From contig JAPYQX010000207.1 of assembly GCA_029937135.1 (NCBI GenBank), positions 1 to 5,461 on the forward strand: DNA of 5,461 bases, in the 5' to 3' direction. Shown here in pieces: positions 1 to 5,461 of the stretch (position 1 is the first letter of the stretch; each line of letters opens with the position of its first letter). The notes below the pieces were generated by a model. That model made no database searches and had not been told where the DNA came from. It was given only the letters and a program-made list of their open reading frames with translations. The DNA is from Nitrospinota bacterium. Its GTDB lineage: Bacteria > UBA8248. The position numbers and the translations under genes were made by a program.

Positions 1-48
1 GACCAGGGCCAGGTCGTTTATGTGATGGTCCCGCCCCGGCACCCTTAA
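1..48 (+). CDS. ftsL: C-terminal end of probable cell division protein FtsL (partial)
   Basis: The first 15 codons of the window read DQGQVVYVMVPPRHP and end at a TAA stop at 46-48; the start lies outside the window. A Gly-Gln-Val-Val-Tyr-Val type strand close to the end is compatible with the C-terminus of FtsL, a short single-pass membrane protein with a periplasmic coiled coil that works with FtsB and FtsQ to activate septal wall synthesis. The call rests mostly on position: in many bacteria ftsL sits directly upstream of ftsI. Fifteen residues cannot prove the family. An unrelated small protein in the same slot is possible; the C-terminus of RsmH is less likely, because rsmH normally lies one gene further upstream. 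Confidence 0.5.
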   Translation, partial: DQGQVVYVMVPPRHP

Positions 49-64
49 TACTTTTTAATATTTT
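45..64 (+). repeat. AT-rich 10-bp imperfect tandem repeat in the ftsL-ftsI spacer
   Basis: TTAATACTTT (45-54) is followed directly by TTAATATTTT (55-64), matching at nine of ten positions, and a degenerate third start (TTATTG) follows at 65-70. The array begins on the ftsL stop codon and fills the first part of the only intergenic gap in the window (49-103). It contains -10-like hexamers (TAATAC at 46-51, TAATAT at 56-61), but I see no convincing -35 element 16-18 bases upstream of either. There is no GC-rich stem before the T-rich run, so it is not a standard intrinsic terminator. The AT richness stands out strongly against the GC-rich surroundings. Confidence 0.5.
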
Positions 65-91
65 TTATTGTGTTTCACCTCCGCCTGGACC

Positions 92-97
92 AGGAAG
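92..97 (+). promoter_or_regulatory. Ribosome binding site of ftsI, which decides the start
   Basis: AGGAAG lies six bases before the ATG at 104. The frame is open further upstream to a TTG at 68, but that codon is preceded only by T and A and has no Shine-Dalgarno-like sequence. The ATG at 104 also puts a Met-Lys-Lys start directly before the membrane anchor. Both points favour the ATG at 104. Confidence 0.65.
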
Positions 98-103
98 CGG
101 GCC

Positions 104-1951
104 ATGAAGAAGGGTTTCTTCGTACGCCTGATTGTATGCGGTGTCCTCGTCAGTCTCGGGTTTGGTGCGCTTGTCGTTAAGCTTTTCATTATTCAAATCC
201 GGGACCAGGAACGCCTCGCCGCCTATGCCGATAGGCAGCTTCGCCGCACACTCCGGGTCCGCGCCAAGCGCGGGGATATCCTCGACGACAGGGGACGCCC
301 CCTTGCGGTAAGCATGGATGCGCTTTCTCTCTATGCGAATCCAAGAGAGGTAAAAAATCCCGCGATGGTATCCCGGAGGCTTTCTGGAATTCTGGGTCTT
401 CCATCGGCGAAACTCAATAAAAAGTTGAGGCGGCGCGGCAGCTATGTATGGTTGAAGCGGAAACTAACCCCTGAACAAAAGGACCAGGTGGCTGCTCTCA
501 AGGAGCCAGGGCTGGGATTCGTCACCGAAAGCCGCCGGTTTTATCCGAAAAGAGAAATGGCCTCCTCCCTGCTCGGGTTCGTTGGTATTGACGAAATCGG
601 GCTGGCCGGGGTTGAACTTGCCCGCGATTCGGATATGAAGGGGAAGCCCGGCCGGGTCCGAATCGAACAGGACGCAAGAGGACGTTCGATCCATCCCGAG
701 GCCACCGTTGTAGCCCAATCCGATCCCGGAGCGGACATTCGCCTGACGGTGGACGAAGTGATCCAGTACATCGTCGAAAAAGAGTTGACGCTCCAGCTCG
801 AGCGGTCGGGCGCGCGGCGGGCAATCGGCGTGATGGTGGAGCCGGCCACCGGCCGCATTCTTTCGATGGCCACCGTTCCGGGCTACAACCCCAACACGTA
901 TGGGCGCTATAAGCCCGAACGCTGGAGGCAGGATGCCGTCCAAAGCATCTACGAGCCGGGTTCAACATTCAAAATCATTACGGTGGCGGCCTACCTGGAC
1001 TCGGGCGGGAAACTGAGTAAGGGATATTTCGCGGAGAACGGAAGATTCCCGATCGGGAGAAGCCGGTTTGTCCTCCGGGATCATAAAAAATTCGGCTGGT
1101 TGACGGCCGAGAGCGTGATTGTGAACTCCTCGAACATTGGCACCTACAAGATGGCCATGGACGTTGGGGCACAGGGGGTCTACAGGATAGCCCGCCGGTT
1201 TGGTTTCGGTTCAAAGACCGGGATTGATTTTCCCGGAGAGGCAAAAGGAATACTCCGGCCGGTGAAACGTTGGTCAAGCACATCGCTCGCCTCGATTTCC
1301 ATGGGACAGGAAATCGGCGTGACACCACTTCAAATGGTGATGGCTGTCGCGGCGGTGGCGAATGGCGGTCTCATGAATTCGCCCCGGATTGTCGAGGCCG
1401 TTGAAAAAAATGGCCGGCTCCAGAAGCGGACCGTGGCCCCGCCGCCAAAACGGGTGATCTCCGTCCTCAATGCGAGGAAGCTCAGAGGGATTCTCAGGAA
1501 GGTGGTCACTCACGGGACGGGAGCGTCCGCGGAGGTTCTCGGCTACGGCGCCGCCGGAAAAACGGGAACCGCGCAAAAAGCGGAACCGGGCATCAGGGGC
1601 TACAGCAAAGAAAATTTCATCACATCTTTCGTTGGTTTTATCCCATACAAAAACCCCCGGATTGCTCTCCTCGTCGTCTTTGACGAGGGGAAAATCAGGG
1701 GTGCGGCATGGGGTTCGACGATTGCCGCGCCGGTTTGGAAACGAATTGCGTGGCAGACAATGCGCTACCTCAGAGTGCCGCCCGAGGGCGCCCGGGTCAT
1801 CATCCTGCAAGACGAAATATTTCCCTCGGGCCGTTCGGTGCGGGCCGAGAGGGTCTCGTTTGGTGAAAGAGCATTTCGCATGGTGCAGAGGGTCCGGGAG
1901 GTGCTTCACGACCGCCCGATTTATCCGAGTCAACGGGAGCGGGCGCGTTGA
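104..1951 (+). CDS. ftsI: Septal peptidoglycan D,D-transpeptidase FtsI (class B penicillin-binding protein, PBP3 type)
   Basis: FtsI cross-links stem peptides at the division septum. The protein has 615 residues, somewhat longer than the 588 of E. coli FtsI. A short basic start is followed by one membrane segment (about 6-28), which anchors it in the inner membrane with the rest in the periplasm. The N-terminal dimerisation/pedestal domain carries the class B signature RGDILDDRGRPLA at 56-68. The transpeptidase domain (about 245-555) has all three penicillin-binding motifs: STFK at 287-290 with the acylated Ser287, SSN at 342-344, and KTGT at 486-489. GQEIGVTPLQM at 401-411 is also typical. 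There is no glycosyltransferase domain, so it is monofunctional. A basic tail of about 57 residues follows; I do not recognise a PASTA repeat in it. The stop overlaps the start of murE. FtsI is preferred over the elongation PBP2 because of its murE-murF-mraY neighbours. Confidence 0.95.
   Translation: MKKGFFVRLIVCGVLVSLGFGALVVKLFIIQIRDQERLAAYADRQLRRTLRVRAKRGDILDDRGRPLAVSMDALSLYANPREVKNPAMVSRRLSGILGLPSAKLNKKLRRRGSYVWLKRKLTPEQKDQVAALKEPGLGFVTESRRFYPKREMASSLLGFVGIDEIGLAGVELARDSDMKGKPGRVRIEQDARGRSIHPEATVVAQSDPGADIRLTVDEVIQYIVEKELTLQLERSGARRAIGVMVEPATGRILSMATVPGYNPNTYGRYKPERWRQDAVQSIYEPGSTFKIITVAAYLDSGGKLSKGYFAENGRFPIGRSRFVLRDHKKFGWLTAESVIVNSSNIGTYKMAMDVGAQGVYRIARRFGFGSKTGIDFPGEAKGILRPVKRWSSTSLASISMGQEIGVTPLQMVMAVAAVANGGLMNSPRIVEAVEKNGRLQKRTVAPPPKRVISVLNARKLRGILRKVVTHGTGASAEVLGYGAAGKTGTAQKAEPGIRGYSKENFITSFVGFIPYKNPRIALLVVFDEGKIRGAAWGSTIAAPVWKRIAWQTMRYLRVPPEGARVIILQDEIFPSGRSVRAERVSFGERAFRMVQRVREVLHDRPIYPSQRERAR
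1935..1939 (+). promoter_or_regulatory. Ribosome binding site of murE, inside the end of ftsI
   Basis: GGGAG lies within the last codons of ftsI, eight bases before the TTG at 1948. This spacing supports the TTG as the start. It is about 14 bases from the in-frame GTG at 1954 and 23 from the first in-frame ATG at 1963, which has only a weak GGGTG-like sequence before it. Confidence 0.5.
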
Positions 1952-3456
1952 GCGTGGGTGTGATGACAGATGACCGAAGAGCTTTTCTCTTTGAACTGGC
2001 CCGGGCGATACCCGGAGCGCGACTTGAGGGCGAAGAGGGCGTGGAGGTAAGTGGAGTGGCATTCGACTCCCGCCGCGCCGGCCCGGGGGATCTTTTCGTC
2101 TCGGTGCCGGGCTTCGAGGCGGACGGGCATGATTTCGCCGCCGCCGCGATTGCGTCGGGCGCTAGCGCTCTCGTCCTCGAACGGTTGGTGGATAATATTC
2201 CCGAAGATGTACCCGTCCTCCTGGTTCCCTCCTGCCGGGAGGCAATGGCGTTGCTTGCCGACGTTTTCTTTGGGCATCCCTCCGGGGAGCTGGCCCTTAC
2301 CGGAGTGACCGGGACGAACGGGAAAACGACGACTGCGTTTTTGATCGACGCTATTCTGCGGGCGGCGGGCCGTGTCACCGGTTTGATGGGGACGATTCAT
2401 TACCGCGTGGGGAGCGAGATTATCGCTAATCCAAGGACGACCTCCGAGGCCCCCGATCTTCAGTTTTATCTGGCCGAGATGCTCGAGGCGGGTGCGAGCC
2501 ATGCCGTGATGGAGGTTTCGAGCCATGCCCTGGAGCTCAAGCGCGTTCTTGGGTGCTCGTTCAGGACCGCCGTGTTCACCAACCTGACGCAGGATCATCT
2601 CGATTTTCACGGGGACATGGAAAGTTACTTTCAGGCCAAGTTGCGTCTGTTCACGGAAATGGCCCCCGAGGTTTCGGTTTTGAATACAGACGACCCCTTC
2701 GGAAAGAGAATTGCGTCCGAGGTTGCAGGAGATGTCAAAAGCTACGGCTTCTCCGGCGAGGTGGATGTTAGAGCCGAGGGACTTTCCGTCACCGCCGGGG
2801 GGATGGCTTTCGATCTGATTTATCCCGGGGGGCGGGAGAGGATCGAATCCCCGCTCACCGGACAACACAATGTGAGCAACATCCTCGCGGCTTCCGCGGC
2901 TTGCATGGCGTTGGGGCTCTCTCCCGGGGAGATCACCGAGGGAGTGCGCACGCTGGAAAATGTGCCGGGCCGCTTCGAGAAAGTGGACCTGGGGCAGCCT
3001 TTTCTCGTGGTCGTCGATTACGCTCACACCGAGGACGCCTTGGCGCGGGTATTGGAGGTCGCCCGGCCAGTGACGAAAGGCCGCCTTTTGACGTTGATGG
3101 GCTGTGGCGGAGACCGTGATCGGAAAAAGCGGCCGTTGATGGCGGCGGCGGCGCTCCGGGCGAGTGATCGGGTTTTCATGACCTCCGACAATCCCCGGAC
3201 GGAAGACCCGGAGGCCATTCTTCGCGAGATGGAGGCGGGCGCCGGCCTCGTTGAGAGGGGAAGGGAGCGTTCGTGCACCATCGTGGATCGGCACGAGGCG
3301 ATTCAGAGCATCATTGCCGAGGCCCGCAACGGTGACACCGTGGTAATCGCCGGAAAAGGACATGAAACCTATCAAGAAATCGGAAACCGGCAATTGCCGT
3401 TTGACGATTGCGAAGTGGCGCGCGAGGCATTGCGTCATTTGGGGTATGGCCAGTGA
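1948..3456 (+). CDS. murE: UDP-MurNAc-L-Ala-D-Glu:meso-diaminopimelate ligase MurE
   Basis: MurE is a cytoplasmic ATP-dependent ligase that adds the third stem-peptide residue to UDP-MurNAc-L-Ala-D-Glu. From the TTG start it has 502 residues, close to the 495 of E. coli MurE. The N-terminal UDP-substrate domain (about 1-108) contains DSR and GHDF. The central ATPase domain has the P-loop TGTNGKTTT at 121-129 with Lys126, then MEVSSHAL, and TNLTQDHLDFHG at 211-222. Lys231 is at the place of the carbamylated lysine of the family. The C-terminal domain has GRFE at 341-344, a CGGDRD motif near 386-391, DNPR at 414-417 and GKGHE at 469-473. DNPR is the established signature for meso-DAP rather than lysine. 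The start overlaps the ftsI stop by four bases (TTGA); a start at GTG 1954, GTG 1960 or ATG 1963 would remove only two to five residues. The stop overlaps murF by one base, so coupled translation is likely. Confidence 0.95.
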   Translation: MSVGVMTDDRRAFLFELARAIPGARLEGEEGVEVSGVAFDSRRAGPGDLFVSVPGFEADGHDFAAAAIASGASALVLERLVDNIPEDVPVLLVPSCREAMALLADVFFGHPSGELALTGVTGTNGKTTTAFLIDAILRAAGRVTGLMGTIHYRVGSEIIANPRTTSEAPDLQFYLAEMLEAGASHAVMEVSSHALELKRVLGCSFRTAVFTNLTQDHLDFHGDMESYFQAKLRLFTEMAPEVSVLNTDDPFGKRIASEVAGDVKSYGFSGEVDVRAEGLSVTAGGMAFDLIYPGGRERIESPLTGQHNVSNILAASAACMALGLSPGEITEGVRTLENVPGRFEKVDLGQPFLVVVDYAHTEDALARVLEVARPVTKGRLLTLMGCGGDRDRKKRPLMAAAALRASDRVFMTSDNPRTEDPEAILREMEAGAGLVERGRERSCTIVDRHEAIQSIIAEARNGDTVVIAGKGHETYQEIGNRQLPFDDCEVAREALRHLGYGQ

Positions 3457-4862
3457 TGGTGGCGGATAAGGCGGCGGAATTCACCGCGATTGAAGTCGAA
3501 GAGGCGGTATCGGGGAAATTGGTGCGGGGCGAGGGCAGAATGAAGGCATCGGGGGTGAGCACGGACTCGCGTTCCCTACGAACGAGTGAACTTTTTGTTC
3601 CCATCTCCGGGCCGAGTTTCGACGGCCACGATTTCATCAAGACCGCTTTCGAGAGCGGGGCCGCGGGGTGTCTCGCCGGGAGGGGGCGCTCGCCGGGAGA
3701 GCCGGAGGACGGCTTTATCGTGGAAGTGGAGGACACGCTCAGGGCGTTGGGCGATCTCGCCCGGTATCACAGACGGCGGTTTGAACTGCCCGTTGTGGCC
3801 GTGACCGGCAGCAATGGAAAAACGACGGCCAAGGAAATGATTGGCGCGATCCTGGCGAAGGGGGCCGAAACGCTGAAGTCGGAGGGAAATCTGAATAATT
3901 TCATCGGTCTGCCGCTTCAGGTGCTCGGGCTGTGCCCGGAGCATGAACGGGCGGTTTTCGAGATGGGTATGAATCGTCCGGGCGAGATTCGCCGCCTGGT
4001 GGAAATCGCGGCGCCCACGGTCGCCGTGATTACATCGGTGGCGCCGGTTCATCTCGAGGGACTCGGATCGATTGAGGCTGTTCGTGAGGCGAAAGGGGAG
4101 CTTCTCGAGGAAATGGGGGTCGATGGCGTGGCTGTCCTGCCTGGCGAAGACACTCAGTGCGCCGTCCTGGCCGACCAGTTTCGGGCAAAAGGGGGCCGCA
4201 TTTTGACGTTTGGTTTTGAGGCGAAAAACGATGTCCGCGGGACGAACGTTCAAATGTCGGAACGCGGGGAGGTCTCTTTTCGTATCCGAATCGGCGGCGG
4301 GGAGGCGGAAGTCCGTCTGCCGGCCGTGGGACGCCACAACGCCCTCAACGCATTGGCGGCCGCAGCCGCGGCATCGGAGCTTGGAAGCCCGCTTGAAGAA
4401 ATCGTTCTCGGCCTGGAGGAGGCTGCTCCTCCGGCCATGCGGCTGGGCGTCGAGGAACTTGCGGGAGGGATTTTTCTTTTGAACGACGCCTATAACGCGA
4501 ACCCGACTTCAGTCCGCATGGCGATCGAAACGGTGTGCGAACTCAAGGGGGCGGGCCGGGCCTTCGCGGTTTTGGGCGACATGAGGGAGCTGGGAGCCTT
4601 CGAGGAGTTCGCTCACATGGAGGTTGGCCGCGTGGCCGCCACCTCGGGTCTCGATTTCTTGGCCGCTGTCGGTCCGGTGATGCGGCTGGCCGCCAACGAG
4701 GCTCACCGGGCGGGGATGTCGATTGATCAGGCAGAGGTTTTTTCCTCTCCCGAGGAGGCAGCCGCCTGGGTGGCGGAGCGGGCGATGCCCGGCGATTGGG
4801 TGCTCATCAAGGGCTCGCGTTCGATGGCGATGGAGCGAGCGGTGGAGGCGTTGAGGGGCTGA
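3456..4862 (+). CDS. murF: UDP-MurNAc-tripeptide:D-alanyl-D-alanine ligase MurF
   Basis: MurF is a cytoplasmic ligase that uses ATP to add the D-Ala-D-Ala dipeptide, completing UDP-MurNAc-pentapeptide, the substrate of MraY. It has 468 residues, close to the 452 of E. coli MurF. The N-terminal substrate domain has a TDSR motif and FDGHDF, paralogous to the same region of MurE. The ATPase domain has the P-loop TGSNGKTT at 117-124 with Lys122, then GNLNNFIGLPL near 144-154, EMGMNRPGEI at 169-178 and HLEGLGS at 199-205. The C-terminal domain has NDAYNANPTSV near 343-353, LGDMRELG at 373-380 and KGSRS at 453-457. NDAYNANP and KGSRS separate MurF from the other Mur ligases. The ATG at 3456 shares its A with the murE stop (TGATG). 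A GGGG at 3441-3444 is a weak, slightly distant ribosome site, so coupling to murE probably matters. An upstream in-frame TTG at 3408 would overlap murE by 49 bases and is not favoured. Confidence 0.95.
   Translation: MVADKAAEFTAIEVEEAVSGKLVRGEGRMKASGVSTDSRSLRTSELFVPISGPSFDGHDFIKTAFESGAAGCLAGRGRSPGEPEDGFIVEVEDTLRALGDLARYHRRRFELPVVAVTGSNGKTTAKEMIGAILAKGAETLKSEGNLNNFIGLPLQVLGLCPEHERAVFEMGMNRPGEIRRLVEIAAPTVAVITSVAPVHLEGLGSIEAVREAKGELLEEMGVDGVAVLPGEDTQCAVLADQFRAKGGRILTFGFEAKNDVRGTNVQMSERGEVSFRIRIGGGEAEVRLPAVGRHNALNALAAAAAASELGSPLEEIVLGLEEAAPPAMRLGVEELAGGIFLLNDAYNANPTSVRMAIETVCELKGAGRAFAVLGDMRELGAFEEFAHMEVGRVAATSGLDFLAAVGPVMRLAANEAHRAGMSIDQAEVFSSPEEAAAWVAERAMPGDWVLIKGSRSMAMERAVEALRG
4853..4858 (+). 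promoter_or_regulatory. Possible ribosome binding site of mraY
   Basis: GAGGGG ends three bases before the mraY ATG at 4862, closer than usual. A second purine-rich stretch, GGAGG at 4844-4848, is about 13 bases away, further than usual. Neither is ideally placed. With the one-base overlap, ribosomes finishing murF could re-initiate here. Confidence 0.35.
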
Positions 4863-5461
4863 TGCTCTATGAATTCACGGTCTATCTAAGCGAATGGGTT
4901 TCGGCCTTCAGCGTTTTTAAATTCATCACCTTCCGGGTGGCGGTGGCCGTCATGTTCGGTATGGTTTTATGTCTTGTGCTCGGACCGATCCTGATCCGGG
5001 CGCTCAAGCGGCGCCAGATCGGAGAGGAGATTCGGATAGACGGCCCCCAGAGCCATCTTTCCAAGGCCGGAACCCCAACGATGGGCGGGTTGCTGATCCT
5101 TTTCAGTTCTATCTTGTGTGTTCTTCTTTGGAATGATCTGAGCAACCGCTTCATCTGGTTGGTTTTATTTGTCCTGGTCGGTTTCGGATGTCTCGGTTTC
5201 GCGGACGATTACCGCAAAGTCGTTCTCAAGGACAAAAAGGGGATCACTCCCCTGCGAAAGTTCATGATTCAGGGTCTCCTAGGCCTTATCGCGGGTTATG
5301 CGCTTTATAGCGGTGCGGTCGAAACTTCGTTTCCGACCGTGGTGATGTTTCCCTTTTTCAAGAACCTCCAGCCCGATATCGGTTTCTGGTATGTACCCTA
5401 TGCCGCCCTTGTGATCGTGGCGACGAGCAATGCCGTCAACCTCACCGACGGGCTCGATGGA
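4862..5461 (+). CDS. mraY: Phospho-N-acetylmuramoyl-pentapeptide transferase MraY, N-terminal part (runs off the window)
   Basis: MraY is an inner-membrane enzyme that transfers phospho-MurNAc-pentapeptide from UDP to undecaprenyl phosphate, giving lipid I and UMP. The window holds the first 200 codons with no stop; the family is usually about 360 residues with ten membrane segments, so a little over half is seen. Conserved parts appear in order: FKFITFR near 19-25 before the first membrane segment; GPQSHLSKAGTPTMGG at 61-76; FADDYRK at 113-119, with the catalytic pair Asp115-Asp116 at the same numbers as in E. coli; and NAVNLTDGLDG at 190-200, where the window ends. Hydrophobic segments fall near 20-42, 72-90, 96-114, 134-150 and 176-190. 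The ATG overlaps the murF stop by one base (TGATG), and the residues right after it (MLYEF) resemble known MraY starts. The gene uses TTA and CTA codons, unlike murE, in line with a hydrophobic protein and slightly lower GC. Confidence 0.95.
   Translation, partial: MLYEFTVYLSEWVSAFSVFKFITFRVAVAVMFGMVLCLVLGPILIRALKRRQIGEEIRIDGPQSHLSKAGTPTMGGLLILFSSILCVLLWNDLSNRFIWLVLFVLVGFGCLGFADDYRKVVLKDKKGITPLRKFMIQGLLGLIAGYALYSGAVETSFPTVVMFPFFKNLQPDIGFWYVPYAALVIVATSNAVNLTDGLDG

Noticed and set aside
45..70. An intrinsic terminator between ftsL and ftsI
   Set aside because: The T-rich run is present but there is no GC-rich inverted repeat directly before it, and the cluster is expected to be co-transcribed.
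68..103. A 12-residue N-terminal extension of FtsI from a TTG at 68
   Set aside because: Only T and A precede the TTG, with no ribosome site, while the ATG at 104 has AGGAAG six bases upstream and gives a normal membrane-anchor start.
464..943. A 159-codon minus-strand open frame opposite ftsI
   Set aside because: It is in register with the ftsI codons, has no recognisable motif, and the + strand clearly encodes the penicillin-binding protein.
1470..1973. A 167-codon + strand open frame overlapping the 3' end of ftsI
   Set aside because: It is an out-of-frame reading of ftsI, very rich in Arg and Ser as such shadows usually are, and ftsI keeps its KTGT motif in the other frame.
1274..2062. 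A 262-codon minus-strand open frame opposite the end of ftsI and the start of murE
   Set aside because: It is in codon register with ftsI over most of its length, giving the same shadow effect; it has no domain and crosses a well-supported gene junction.
2159..2168. Perfect 10-bp palindrome GCGCTAGCGC inside murE
   Set aside because: It is a single short palindrome within coding sequence with no second copy nearby; chance in GC-rich DNA explains it.
1930..3438. A 502-codon open frame on the minus strand opposite murE
   Set aside because: It is in register with the murE codons, so its stops would be TTA, CTA or TCA codons in murE. Its openness only shows that murE avoids those codons over this span, as expected at high GC. 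The translation shows no recognisable domain, while murE has all its motifs.
2041..3650. Similarity between the N-terminal parts of murE and murF, seen as a possible recent duplication
   Set aside because: The shared DSR and GHDF motifs reflect the ancient common origin of Mur ligases; the two proteins differ widely elsewhere.
3576..4337. A 253-codon minus-strand open frame opposite murF
   Set aside because: It is in register with the murF codons and is explained by rare use of TTA, CTA and TCA there.

Overview
The window is a compact, one-direction piece of a bacterial division and cell wall (dcw) cluster. In order, all on the + strand, it holds the last codons of a probable ftsL, then complete ftsI, murE and murF, and the first 200 codons of mraY, which runs off the right edge. 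The only non-coding stretch is a 55-base spacer between the ftsL stop and the ftsI start. Every later junction overlaps: ftsI/murE by four bases (TTGA), murE/murF and murF/mraY by one base each (TGATG). This points to a single translationally coupled operon.

The gene order, the meso-diaminopimelate signature in MurE (DNPR) and the single-pass FtsI without an obvious PASTA domain suggest a Gram-negative-type bacterium of fairly high GC, roughly 60% by eye. The bases alone do not settle the phylum; a proteobacterial or deltaproteobacterial-like lineage, or an uncultured relative, would fit. High GC at third codon positions also explains the long open minus-strand frames opposite ftsI, murE and murF, which I treat as shadows.

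The genes form one pathway. MurE adds the third stem-peptide residue (meso-DAP by its motif) to UDP-MurNAc-L-Ala-D-Glu. MurF adds D-Ala-D-Ala to complete UDP-MurNAc-pentapeptide. MraY moves the phospho-MurNAc-pentapeptide onto undecaprenyl phosphate at the inner membrane, giving lipid I. FtsI cross-links the finished strands at the division septum, where FtsL belongs to the complex that activates it.

I looked for an undescribed system and do not see one: all the main genes are intact, with their catalytic motifs present. The points worth a second look are small: an AT-rich 10-bp tandem repeat before ftsI, a TTG start for murE inside the ftsI stop, a basic C-terminal tail on FtsI, one substitution in a conserved MurE motif, and two intragenic hairpins.
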